This document shows, one piece after another, positions 22,710 through 33,332 of a stretch of 64,000 nt of DNA. The stretch's first letter is position 1. Every line of letters begins with the position of its first letter. Source of the DNA: Poa pratensis (Eukaryota; Streptophyta; Magnoliopsida; Poales; Poaceae); contig CAMZMU010000115.1 of the NCBI GenBank assembly GCA_947311845.1, forward strand, positions 32,147,076-32,211,075. Reading direction: 5' to 3'. The position numbers were made by a program, and so were the translations under genes. The notes beneath the pieces were generated by a model, which was given only the letters and a program-made list of their open reading frames with translations, was not told where the DNA came from and did not search any database.

Positions 22710-24942
22710 ATGCCGCCTAAATCAGACAGCGTGGAAGGTATGAGCCCCGCCTATCCAACGCCCCGCCTCGTAACCCCTGATTTGACCACCTCCCGCGATT
22801 CCTCCCCCGATTCCAACAATCGTTTGCTCGGTCTCGTCTTTGTATCTGAATTTTCTGTTACTGATCTTCCTACTATTTTCCTATGCAGGAATCGTCCTCA
22901 CCTACGTCAACGAGGTAACGCCCCGCTCTGCTAAAAACCCTCTCCTGAAACCCCCAAATTGCCTGCTGTCGGTCAGGTTTCACCTTGTGCTTGCTGCCGT
23001 ACTTGCGCGATAGGGTTGGGAGTTTTCTCTCCCGTCATGCATCTTGTGGGGGTTTTGTCCCCTGTGAGAATGGTTGTAAACTTTAGCAGGGTTGGCTCTT
23101 TCTATTGCAATAGATGGTAGGCAGGATCTGCCGCAGTTTAGATGCATGTTATATGTCAGGAGCGTGTAATGGAGTATCTTTCTTTTGGGGGACAAGCGAC
23201 ATATTAAGGCGATAATCAGCACACACATATGATTTGTGCTTGTTATCGTCCATATTTGCTTTATGTTATGTTAAAAAACACAATCTTCAGTCTAGTTAAT
23301 CGATCTATGTGCATTTCATTACTTTGTTTATCATAGGGGTTGACACAACTCCAGATGACTCAAGCTGTGCTATTCTTCAGTTCACACCTGTCTTTGGAAT
23401 TTTGTGCTGATTGCTAAGATTGAGAGTTGTCTCAACTCAATAAAAAGTCTCTTTTGAACTATTTCCCCTCTACTTAACTATTTCATCTCAATTTAGCACT
23501 ATCTGTTTGCGATTGTTTACGAAAAGTATCCTCTGAGGCTAACTGTGACTGGAAAAAGGTCGCTTCAAGTGCTTACAAATGGAGACACTATTATTTCCAG
23601 ATCAGTTTTGCACTTCAGTATAGGATTTTTTTATGCATCAGGAAGGTTTCATAAGTGTATGCATCTGAAGCGTTGGTGCATTCCTGCATAAGTTTTCATT
23701 ACCACGATTAGTTTTACAGAGGCGCTTTCTCTCAGAAAGTGCTCTTACTTTAATTTTGGTTAGGTCCAACCATCCATGCAATGAGAAAATTATTTTAAAA
23801 AGGATTTCTATATTGTGCTCGAACTTTATGCAGAATATCAAGAGATGCACAAAGTGATACTCTGTATCCACTCTATTTTGTACCACACCTCCAATCTTTA
23901 CCTTTGTAGGCAATAGTGTTAAATTAACAATTACTATGATTCTGCAGCAAAACAGGCCATTGAATTCTCAGAATGTAGCTGATGCACTACAGAAGTTCAG
24001 TCTTAAGAAGACTGCAGTGCAAAAAGGACTGGATGCATTGGCTGACAGTGGTCAGATATCCTTCAAGGAGTATGGCAAGCAGAAAATCTACCTTGCTCGG
24101 CAAGATCAGTTCGACATTCCAAATGGGGAAGAACTTGAGGAGATGAAGAAAGCAAATAGCAAGCTACAGGAAGAACTTGCAGATCAAAAGAAGATTACTA
24201 GCGAGGTCGAATCTGGTAAGTTCCATTTGGCGGTAAACTGCCATTTTCGATGTGGTCTTCCTTTATGCAGTATACAATTATTAGTATCTAAGTACTATTC
24301 TTATTGCAGAGATAAAATCTCTGCAGTCAAACTTGACAATGGAAGAGATCAGGTCAAAGGAGGCCAAATTGCAAAGTGAAGTATGTGCATGTTCATATGT
24401 TTCTTAGTGCACATAAGTGTGTTTGTTCAACCTAGTTTAATAGCAGACCTCATGTTTATGCAGGTCCAGGAAATGGAAGAAAAATTAAATAAGTTGCAGA
24501 GTGGTATGATCTTGGTGAAGCCTGAAGACAAGAAGATAATTGAAGAGTCCTTCTCTGAGAAAGTTACCCAGTGGAGAAAGCGAAAGAGGATGTTTAAGGA
24601 GCTATGGGATAATATTACTGAGAACAGCCCCAAAGACCAGAAGGAATTTAAGGTTCTTGGTGCCCCTTTTTGCTTTACCCTTTGCACACTTGTTTTATGC
24701 ATATAAGCTTCTTTTGATTTGAGCATTTGAATGCTACGCTATATTTTTAGTTAATTTGTCGGCACTGCTTATTGCCAGTTAATTTCCTATTGCTGTCTCC
24801 CTACCAGCCATCGGACAATGAATAATAGTCGTCTTTGCAGGAAGAACTTGGTCTTGAGTATGATGAAGACGTCGATGTGACCTTCCAACCATACAGTGAA
24901 ATGCTGGCGAGCCTCAATAAAAGGAGAAAAGTTTCTCGCTGA
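22710..24942 (+). CDS. HOP2: HOP2 homologous-pairing protein (complete, six exons)
   Basis: HOP2 forms a heterodimer with MND1 and helps DMC1/RAD51 carry out strand exchange between homologues in meiosis; it acts in the nucleus. Exons are 22,710-22,737, 22,889-22,914, 23,948-24,215, 24,310-24,380, 24,464-24,652 and 24,841-24,942. All introns have GT..AG ends, and the 684 joined bases are open for 227 residues plus stop, the usual plant HOP2 length. The start MPPKSDSVEG leads into a winged-helix domain (about residues 8-75; NRPLNSQNVADALQKF, LDALADSGQISFKEYGKQKI). A leucine-zipper coiled coil follows (about 80-150), then the conserved C-terminal part (QWRKRKRMFKELWDNI; DVTFQPYSEML) ending KRRKVSR, a possible nuclear signal. 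It faces IST1-like remnants convergently. It is the only undamaged copy of five. Identification is from family knowledge; confidence is high. Confidence 0.96.
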
Positions 24943-25439
24943 TGATGTAGCATGAGAGTATCTCAGATCAAATGTATGTTACAGCAGTTTTATCAGCCAA
25001 ACAGCTCCATGGTTTTGCTAATTTCTTAGAGAGGGTGTGTTGTAGTTGGTCCAGACAGACAATGTTGTCAGCTGATAATATTTATGCCCTTGGTACTCTA
25101 GCTGGTAGCTTAAGTTATACTAGTTTATCTCATTAAGTAATGAGATTTTCAACCAGTTGTGTAATAGAAACTCTTCACCAGCTTTAATTATCTCATTAAT
25201 TAATGAGTACAAACATGGCATCTTGCTGAAAACATAAGCTTATGGTTTCTGCTCTCTGCTTGGTGAAAAAATTCGAATCGAGTTAATAATCTTTATCTTC
25301 CCATTTTTGTATGTACATCACATTCTACAGCAAATCAAAAATGGAGAATTTGCATCATATGACTGTGAACTAACAATATTAGGATATCAAGAAACCATAT
25401 CTGCTATTGGCATATGGCTGCAGCTGAACTGCTAGTGCC

Positions 25440-25560
25440 CTCTGTTTGTCCTGACTGGAGCCAGCCTCGGCCTGTACCTGTCATCGGGGGGCCGGACCTG
25501 GCTCGTGAGAGCTCCATGGCAGCCTTCGCGGCGGCTGCTGATTCCAATGCGCCGGCTCAT
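25440..25560 (-). pseudogene. IST1-like fragment, copy 2 (C-terminal part)
   Basis: Matches the C-terminal coding region at about 28,200-28,275, in convergent orientation 500 bases beyond the HOP2 stop. It shares with copy 1 (8,590-8,810) the loss of about 150 bases that the fuller gene retains. It is cut at about 25,560 by LINE sequence, and a further IST1-like piece reappears at 26,049. Confidence 0.75.
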
Positions 25561-26048
25561 CTTCTTTTGCAATCTTTGTAACCAAGTCCAATAAACAGCT
25601 GCTCATCTTCTTTTCAAGTGTAGAATCACTACTATAGTTTGGACCACCGTCACAAAGTGGTTGGGTATCCATTACATCTACCCCGTGGATTGGCACCTTG
25701 TTTCATCCCTGAAGGAATGGTGGGCGGATGTGATCAATGGAAGAAGCCACAATCCCAAAGCCCTGGTGTCCATTGCAATGCTCATCTCGTGGAAGATTTA
25801 GATGGAGACAAACGCCAGGTCTTCCGTGATCAGTCCTCCACCTTGGCGATGATTGTGACTAAGATTAAAGAGGAGGTTAGGTTGTGGTCCTTTGCGGGGG
25901 TAAAGGCTTTGAATATTTTGATGTCGCGAGAGTAATCCTTTTATTTTGGAGCCGGGTTTCTCACTCGTCCGTGGCTTGTAATACCTCTAAAAACTTCTTA
26001 ATCAATGAATATGTCAAATCTTTTGCGATGTTTCAAACAACAAATGTG
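25561..26048 (+). mobile_element. LINE 3' fragment (zf-RVT end)
   Basis: The plus strand encodes the end of a plant LINE ORF2: SLKEWWADVINGRSHNP, then LVSIAMLISWKI, a stop, and METNARSSV, a pattern typical of the zf-RVT region of grass LINEs. Stops show it is dead. Its upstream reverse transcriptase is missing, as expected for 5' truncation. It replaced about 90 bases of the IST1-like copy (equivalent to 28,275-28,365). No clear target duplication was found. Confidence 0.8.
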
Positions 26049-26110
26049 CCGCCTCTCGTTGTCCTGGTTATTCGTCCTCTGGCTGTGGTTGGAGTACCCG
26101 GGGTTCCTCG
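26049..26110 (-). pseudogene. IST1-like fragment, copy 2 (middle part)
   Basis: GTGCCGCCTCTCGTTGTCC onward matches about 28,366-28,435 of the fuller IST1-like gene. At about 26,110 similarity passes into the arm-type repeat with a proline/alanine-rich frame, so the N-terminal half is absent here. Confidence 0.65.
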
Positions 26111-26875
26111 TGCGAGGGGTTGTGAAGGAAACAAAGTGTTTGCTCCATCTTCTTAGCACTCTTAGTTGCAGCAGCCTTGGATGCCCCTCCATTCACGTTT
26201 CCGTCAGTCACCATTAGCACAACAGGAACCTCCAGCTGAACTGCCACCACCGGCGGAGGAGCTGTCACAACCGGAGCCACCACTTCAGCCACCGCAGGTA
26301 CTGCCAATTGTTTCGCAGCAACCTGGTGCGCCCCTTGCACTTGTTGCAAAACTAAGCCATGAAGCAGTCGACGCAGAAGCTTTTAATGGACCTGTTTGGA
26401 AGAGCGCGTCACCAATCTCGTGGGTGCTCTTATCATTTATAAATTGACGATGTCAATGGGTCCGCCTAAGTTTTAATATCCTGATGCCTTCCATTCTTAG
26501 AGCTATGCACTACTCCATGAGGAAGCAGATAAACGCCATTGGCAATGACTTCATAAGATCTATCATTCTTGTATACCATGACTATATGACTTCGAGTCTA
26601 AACTGTATACACTTTCTTTTTGCAATAGTCAAAAGGTGAAGGTGAGGTTAGCTTGTTAGGAGTGAAGGAAAGACTTGTGCGTATATATATATGAGTGTTA
26701 CTGACAAGAAGATGCATTGATGCTCGTAAATAAGAGATGTTACTGTGGTACTCTACAATGGTAGGTCCGTAGATGGACCAATATATTGCATTGGTTACCA
26801 CGAGTGCGGGACATGTAAAGCAGACAGCGAACACGAGTACAGTACTCGTCGTAGTCCGATGGTATTGGGCTTCTA
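26068..26875 (+). repeat. Third copy of arm sequence, direct orientation
   Basis: Corresponds to 1-265 plus 1,347-1,840 of the left arm, without the TRIM-like insertion; AAGCTTTTAATGGACC at about 26,380 shows the empty site. The minus strand of 26,068-26,349 stays open for about 90 codons, rich in proline, valine and alanine (VVTAPPPVVAVQLEVPVV) then KSAKKMEQTLCFLHNP; I do not recognise this fragment. A promoter-like unit with TATATATATGAG lies near 26,683. Confidence 0.75.
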
Positions 26876-27118
26876 AGGGCATCTCTAGCCGATCCCTTAT
26901 AATTTAGAGCAGAAAACGGCTCCTCATACTTAACTTCTTATAATTTGAGGAGTTAAAGGGCTGCGATTAGATCCTTTCATGTTACTTTTTAAACTTTCAT
27001 GATATTGATGAGAATATGATGATCAAAAAGTTAATGCCGATTATTTATACCTCGGTGATCTGACCATACTCTCTTTTCGTATTTTATGTTAAGTAATATA
27101 TTAACTGATACATTTTTT
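26876..27118. other. Insert of DNA-transposon-like sequence
   Basis: AGGGCATCTCTAGCCGATCC begins a stretch absent from the left arm; AGAGCATCTCCAGCC-type openings mark several grass DNA transposons. Arm-like sequence returns by about 26,990-27,180, ending in AAAATATCAA, where it meets HOP2 exon 5 sequence. No gene. Confidence 0.35.
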
Positions 27119-27195
27119 CTGTGAGAATGTGACTAAATTGCATATGAACGTTAAACCAAAGAGTGTTGGTCCGAAAATATCAAGCAGGAGAGTAT

Positions 27196-27533
27196 CAAGT
27201 TATGGGATAATATTACTGAGAACAACCCAAAAGGAATTTAAGGTTCTTTTTGCCTCTTTTTGTTTCACTCTTGCACACTTGATTAATGCATATAAGCTTC
27301 TTTGCATTTGAGCATTTGAATTGCAGGCTGTAATTGGTAGTTAATTTGTTGTCACTGCTTATCATCAGTTAATTTTTTTATTTATGTCACCCTACCAGCC
27401 ATCGTACCATGAATACTGTTCGTCTTTACAGGAAGAACTTGGTCTTGAGTATGATGAAGATGTCGATGTGACCTTCCAACCATAAAGTGAAATGCTGGCG
27501 AGCCTCAATAAAAGGAGAAAAGTTTCTCGCTGA
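27196..27533 (+). pseudogene. HOP2 pseudogene, copy 3' end only
   Basis: Only the end of exon 5 (27,196-27,242) and exon 6 (27,432-27,533) remain. Arm sequence joins directly into mid exon 5. Exon 6 has an early stop, TAA at 27,483-27,485, where the intact gene has TAC. The intron and 3' flank match the intact gene closely. It lies convergent to the fullest IST1-like gene 540 bases away, so this is probably the original HOP2 position relative to that gene. Confidence 0.9.
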
Positions 27534-28070
27534 TGATGTAGCATGAGAGTATCTCAGATCAAATGTATGTTACAGCAGTTTTATCAGCCAAACAGCTCTA
27601 ATTTCTTAGGCAGGGTGTTTGTTGTAGTTGGTCAAGAATCCAAGACAGACAATGTTGTAATATTTATGCCCTGGGTACTCTAGCTGGCAGCTTAAGTTAT
27701 ACTGTACTAGTTTCTCATTATGTAATGAGGTTCTCAACAAGTTGTGCAATAAAAACTCTTCACCAGCTCTAATTATGTCTGCAAACAAGGCATCTTATAC
27801 TGAAAACATAGGCTTACAGTTTCTGCTCTCTGCTTGGTGAAAAAATCGGAATCGAATTAATATTTACTCTCTCATTTTTCTATGTACATACCAAATCAAC
27901 AATGAAGAATCTGCATCATATGACTGCGAACTAACAATATTACGAGATCAAGAAACCATCTCTGCTATTGACATATGGTTGAAGCTAGAAGAACTGCTAG
28001 AACCCTCTGTTTGTCCTGACTGAAGCCGGCCTCGGCCTGCTCCTGGCTGGATCACGCTGTTCTACGCGTT

Positions 28071-29004
28071 TCAGTTCTTTCTCTCCGATGTCACCATCAC
28101 GCTCGAATGTCTTGGCATCCGCCAGATCCTCGCCGCCGCCGTGGAGCATCCCGTCGTAGGTGTGCGCCCTTCCGGCTTCCTCCTGTACCTGTCGTCGGGG
28201 CCCCCAGACCCGGCTCGCGACAGCTCGATGGCAGCCTTGGCGGCAGCCGCTGCCGTGGCCGCCGATTCGAACGCGGCCTGCGCAGCCGCTTCCACGTCTT
28301 TGAATGTCAGCGCCGCGTGGGCAGGGACGACGCCGTCTCCTTCCGTGTCTTCGTCGGCTTGCGGCGTCGTGCGCCGCCTCTCGTCGTCCTGGTTATCCGT
28401 CCTCTGGCTGTGGACGTTGGAGTAACGGGACTCCTCGTCGTTGTGAAGGCGCACGGGGATCTCCTTCTCGGCGCCGATCTCGAGGAGCACCCTCTGCCGG
28501 CTCTCCAGCGTCGGCTGCTTCGTCGACAGCTTCTGCACGATCTTGGTGTCGATCCCGCACCCGCTGCGGAGCTCGGCTGCCGCGCGACGAAGCCCCTGCC
28601 GAACTTTGCCGCGAGGAGCGCCCGCACCTCCTGCAGCTCCGGCAGGTCCCCGCACCTCGCGGCCGCGTACACCAAACCCGCGCCGCTTCCCGCAGCTCCT
28701 CGGGGCAGTCGCGGTGGGCGTCGAGGAGCGCGGCCCGGTCGGCGATGAGGCGGCAGTAGGAGTCGAGCATGTCGAAGGCGTCGAGCACGTCCCGGTCGCG
28801 GACGACCTGCTCGGCGCGGAGCAGCGCGCGGTCCGGGTGGCCGAGCCGGAGCAGCTGCTCCACGTCCCCGCGCGCCTGCGCGCACCGCACCTGACGGTGC
28901 CCCCGCGCCACCGCGATCCGCTTCGTGGCCAGGCCCAGGAGGGATTTCAGGCGCGCCGTCTGCTTCGTCGTCCGGCCCAGCAGCACGTCCATCGTCCTCC
29001 CCAT
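28071..29004 (-). pseudogene. IST1-like gene (ESCRT-associated), two frameshifts
   Basis: IST1 proteins bind ESCRT-III subunits and VPS4 and tune multivesicular-body sorting at endosomes. The N-terminus MGRTMDVLLGRTTKQTARLK and LLRLGHPDRALLRAEQVV match the conserved IST1 helical domain; later parts DLPELQEVRALLAAKFG, DTKIVQKLSTKQPTLESR and VLLEIGAEKEIPVRL continue it in other frames. Frame breaks lie near 28,680 (after EELREAA) and 28,575-28,590. After the second, the frame is open to TGA at 28,071 through an alanine-rich tail. A TATA box is at 29,073-29,083. Two single-base shifts could be real decay, assembly error, or the remains of spliced junctions; no GT..AG introns are evident. Pieces recur at 8,590, 25,440 and 26,049. 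Confidence 0.8.
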
Positions 29005-29072
29005 GGCGATCGGTAACCGCTGAACTGGTGGAGTGCCGAGTGCGTGCGGGGAGCAGGCGGTTCTGGGTTGGT

Positions 29073-29083
29073 GTTATATAGTA
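29073..29083 (-). promoter_or_regulatory. TATA box of IST1-like gene
   Basis: TACTATATAAC on the minus strand, about 70 bases before the ATG at 29,004; well placed for a short leader. Confidence 0.6.
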
Positions 29084-29714
29084 CCGCGTGGCGCTGGCGC
29101 GGCGGGGAAGTGTGAAATTGGGAGGTGATCAATTAGCGAACGGGGAGGATTACTTGTTTTGGAGATGGCTTGCTTTGTGGCGAAGCGAAGCGAGGCCGAC
29201 GTGCATTTAAACATCCGAGTGGCAAGACGCGTGAGGGAGAGGGGCTGCCCGCGAGACTGGTTCCGTTCGGCCGGGCCAAGACCAACGACTCGGATACCGA
29301 CCGGCCGCGGGCTCGGAATGCACGGGTGCCACGCGCGGCCCGGGGGGTTTGTCTGTGGGGAAAAAAGTGCAAAATAAACCTTAAATTCGTAGCACTTGGC
29401 TAAATTGAAGCTCCGCCGCCACTGTCGAGGACGTACCCAGAGACTCAGTGTTGCAAGCTGGAATTTACTGCAAAACGTGTTATTGCCTTGGGGTTCCCGT
29501 CCACCACTATCGCTTCTGTAGGAGAAAACATTGGGGCCGAAGGACACGACCCTAATTGTTTCCCCACTCGTCGCCGATTCAACCCGATTTTAACCACTTC
29601 CACGTCGGTGAAGTCAACCTCAAACGTCGTAATGTTCAAATTAGACCGGGATTGATAAGTTTGAGTGGCAATTTTCAGGATTTAAAGTTTGGGGTTCAAT
29701 TTAGCTAAGACCTA

Positions 29715-29870
29715 CTCCCTCCGTATCAAAATATAAAACTTTCTATCTTTTTTGTGTGTCCAAATCTATTACTAAATGAGTGAATCAACACACTAAAACA
29801 TGTCTACATACGTACGAATTAGGACGCACAAAAAAAAGATAGAAAGTCTTATATTTTGATATGGAGGGAG
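29715..29870. mobile_element. Stowaway MITE (156 bp)
   Basis: CTCCCTCCGTATCAAAATAT at the left and the complement ATATGGAGGGAG at the right, flanked by TA on both sides (29,713-29,714 and 29,871-29,872). Tc1/mariner-derived, no coding capacity. Confidence 0.95.
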
Positions 29871-29872
29871 TA

Positions 29873-30720
29873 TGAGTTTAAGGTTTATTTTGGACTTTGA
29901 GAGGAATGCACCCAAGTGTACTCCGAACGATGGAAGTCATTCGAGTAGAGAGGATTAACTCCGTTCGGACTAGATATCCGGAATCTAGTCCTCACTGACT
30001 GAAGACGCTCAGCTCCCTACGGGGTACGCCCCCCTCGGGGGTAGTTACAGCACTGGTTGGGAGGCACGGAACATTGCTAGAAACGAAGATATCAGATGGA
30101 TAAGAGGATCACCCCAAGAAGTGGCTACTGCTATTTGCGATATTTTACATTGTCTCTGGGACCGAGGAAGATTTGGGCCGCAACCGCCACGTTGTACGTG
30201 CATGCACTCCCCCGCGATTCAGTTTTTTTCCTTCTTCTCCTTTGACCGGGCAACCACGACTTCTTGATCACGGGGCGAGCCGGAAGGGCCGGGAAAACGA
30301 CGGCGACGGTCCGGCGAAGTGTCCGGGCAGATTCCGGCAAAGATTTTGCTGCTGCGCTCTGCGGCTGGGCCCATTGGACACATACACGGCGTGGGTCTTC
30401 GTTTCGTACGATCCGTAGCACGGCCGACGTCGACTGGTCGTGTCCTGATCGGCGCTGTTATTTATGGTTGAGCGAAGAACTGCGCGCCTAGACTCTGACC
30501 CTGGATTGCTACGGCGCACGGGCAATGGTTTTTCTCCGTGGAACCTTGTGGTGTTCATCGATTTCTACTTACCGATGGCTTGTTTCTCTTACAGATATTC
30601 TTCCACCAACAACCATGATTTTATAGTGGTTGCAAATTAACGTATCGTAGTTGTAGCTGTCCACAAAACACAGATATATGGATCCACGCACACGAAATGT
30701 ACTGACAATTGGAGGTAGGG
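29873..30720. other. Intergenic, no gene recognised
   Basis: About 850 bases of mixed composition. Short open frames overlap on both strands at 30,130-30,560 but none shows a domain or splice pattern. I see no repeat ends. Confidence 0.4.
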
Positions 30721-31420
30721 TATGTCAAGTCTGGGGTCAGCTAAAGGAACAAGCACTCCATTAGCGATGAAAGATGACACTTGGTTCACAAAATTTCTGA
30801 TCGTTGATCATGAAACGAATTGAAAAATTCCAGACTTTTTTTTTTTGCAAATTAGAAACTGTCGAAGAGGCTTGTTCATTGAAAATCCTTTCATTTCTTT
30901 CTTTCCACGGTTCCCACCAAGCGAGAGCCACCACCGAATTCCAACGACTTGCGCCGGCACTCGCATGGCCATCCAGGTCCACCAATCGGACAATTTGGGA
31001 GAAGACATCCATCCCGCCGGTGGAGCCAAGTAAATACGAGCAAAGATCAATCTCCACACATGACGTGCATATGAATCCAACAGAAGATGCACTGCAGATT
31101 CTGGCTGAAGAAGGCAAAGGGGGCAAATCAGATTATTGTGCCATTCACGTTTTTTGAAGATTATCTGTGGTGAGGCATCGCACCAGAACGGCTAACCACG
31201 CAAGAAACTGGCACTTGCGGGGAGCATCGGAATGCCGGACCGTGAGATGGAAGTTAAAACGAGTGCGGCTTCAAACTAAATGGTGTACGCCGACATGACT
31301 GAGAATTTGCCAGCGTTTGTCCATTTCCAAATCAGAGAATCGCACACATTATCCCGGAGCTCGATGTTCTGCACGGCCTCCCACACCTCCGTGAACTGTT
31401 GCCAAAGATTTAAAATTTGA
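30720..31420 (-). mobile_element. LINE 3' fragment, minus strand
   Basis: The minus strand encodes the end of a LINE ORF2 over several frames: near 31,330-31,390 a DSLIWKWTNAGKFSV block, near 31,070-31,130 an ICPLCLLQPESAVHLL zinc-type block, and near 30,900 ALAWWEPWKERNERIF. These are typical of the reverse transcriptase tail and zf-RVT domain. Frameshifts show decay. No reverse transcriptase core is present. Confidence 0.8.
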
Positions 31421-31463
31421 TTTGTACTTATAATACGAATCTAACGATATCATTTGTATATTT

Positions 31464-32279
31464 TTAATGCAAATAATCTAGTGGTCGAAATCGTGCATCA
31501 TATTCTTCGTCCGCACCGATGAACAGAGAGCTCAAGCAGCAGCCCCCCACGCAAGCACCGGGGACGAAACCACTTGGTACAGGATGGGAGAGAAGCGCCA
31601 CCGCAAGATCTTTAGCGGGCCTCCGAAGGAGGTTGAAACGAACCTGACGCAACGCCGGCGACCAGGCTTGGAGTTGCTGCCTGCCAGCACCTTGAGTCGG
31701 TGGCCAAACACAAGCCACCGAGGATCTTCTCCAAATCGCAGTACCACGAGAATCCTGACCCCCTCCAGCTCCAAGATCCACCACTCTGTACCGCCCCTCA
31801 CCCTCGCCACAACGGCCGGCCAGGAGGGGAAGCAGAGAAGCAAGAACCAGAAAACCAAAGAGGGCATATGGGCGCTTATTGAAACGAGCCGTCGCCCAGC
31901 ATCTCCACTTCATCTTCCTCCTCGGAAGCCTCGTCGAGATGCAGAACCACCACCATCCAGTACCGCACCGAAGCACTGGAATAGCACTCGCAGAGCAGGG
32001 GAAGACGGCCTTATTAATGGAGATGCGACGCCCCAGATCCGCCACATGCCACAACTTTTGCCACCAGAACTGCGCAGCCGCGAAGACCAGAGCGAAGACA
32101 CGCCAGATCCGGCCGATGGAAACCAGCGATCTACTCCAAGTCGACACAAAGGCACACAGCAGCATCCTACAACTACTATATACAAGGAGGGAGCCGGTAC
32201 CTTGCCTCCACCGCTCTCCGACGGCGACGCCGTCGAGGAGGGCTTCAGCTCGGTCCGGAGGAAACGAGACCTCTCTCAA
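31464..32279 (-). other. Open frame of 271 codons, unknown
   Basis: Open on the minus strand to a stop at 31,464, beginning near MREVSFPPDRAEALLDG. It is rich in tryptophan, arginine and glycine and overlaps an equally long open frame on the other strand, so it may be open by chance in GC-rich DNA. It lies just upstream of the LINE tail on the same strand, and might be the 5' part of another LINE or retroposon. No domain recognised; I do not call it a gene. Confidence 0.2.
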
Positions 32280-32536
32280 GGACTACTGTAGCGAAGAGAG
32301 AAGGAAAAGAAGAGAATGAGAGCCCCACGAGGAGTAGATTGCTATCCTGTTTGAACTTAAGAGTACATCCAATGTGATTTTGCAATGAAATAAATGTGAT
32401 TTTGCAATGAAAGAATGGTCAACATATATAGATCTGCTGGATCTTGAAAAGAAAAAAAAGTCTGTAAAATGAAACCGAGTAATCATGAAGGTCGACGTGT
32501 GTAGTTGAGGAAGCGCTTTCGTCGGGTGTCCTCATA

Positions 32537-32820
32537 CTCCCTCCGTCCTCAAATAAGTGGACATCTAGAAATTTTAAGACAAATTATGGAGACAGTAGAA
32601 AATGCAAGCCACCATCTCTCCTCTTTAATTACCTCACCTCCAATGAGTTAAGTGCATGTAAAAAAAAGGAGACCATGTGTTGAGTGTTATTGGGCTTGAT
32701 TCCCGTGTGATGAGAGAGAAGCATTATTATCTACTTTTAAGTGTATTGGGAAGGTAGAAGTGCACTCATTTGTGAAAAAATTCGAATGCTAAATGTCCAC
32801 TTATTTAAGGACGGAGGGAG
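32537..32820. mobile_element. Stowaway MITE (284 bp)
   Basis: CTCCCTCCGTCCTCAAATAA at the left, TTATTTAAGGACGGAGGGAG at the right, TA duplications at 32,535-32,536 and 32,821-32,822. The inverted ends continue inward (GTGGACAT / ATGTCCAC). Confidence 0.95.
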
Positions 32821-32934
32821 TATGTTTCATAAATGTTTCCTCTTTCGTGAAATCCTTTTCACAGTGGAAAAAATGAACCAACGTAGTTAATGCCAGATTC
32901 ATAGACTGATTGATCCCGTGTGGCTAGCCGCTAG

Positions 32935-33332
32935 GCATAGGATCTAACATTATACATTAGGTAGGATCTATTAGATGAATTTTTCTAATACACAAAACAT
33001 GTTCAAATATTCTCAAAAAAATGGGCAACATACATCTAGGTCATATATGCAACTCCAAAAAAATTCTGCTTCAAATTTGACCTACACTTAGAGAATCAAA
33101 AAAGAGAAATTTCAGTCCAAATAGTGTGCAACACTATTCACCTAAATCTGACACTATTCACGGTACAATTTAGCTTTTTTGTTTCTCTACCTGTATATCG
33201 AATTTTGAGCTCAAATTGTGTGGAGTTGTTGAAACAACATGTAGTATGTTATATAATTTTCGTAGATTTTTTCACAGCGTCTAAATAGGATTTTTATGAC
33301 TTGATCCTATAATCTGGTGAGATCCTATACAA
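32935..33332. mobile_element. Fold-back MITE (ATAGGATCT ends)
   Basis: Starts GCATAGGATCTAACATTAT and ends with the approximate complement ATAATCTGGTGAGATCCTAT. The interior is also palindromic: TTTGACCTACACTTAGAGAA near 33,077 pairs loosely with TTTCTCTACCTGTATATCGA near 33,181. Non-coding. Superfamily unknown. Confidence 0.6.

Noticed and set aside
28107..29016. Plus-strand frames of 94-213 codons
   Set aside because: They are antisense shadows of the GC-rich IST1-like gene, with arginine/proline-rich random composition.
31584..32319. Long open frames on the plus strand opposite the 271-codon frame
   Set aside because: Both strands are open because of GC-rich composition; no recognisable motif in either.
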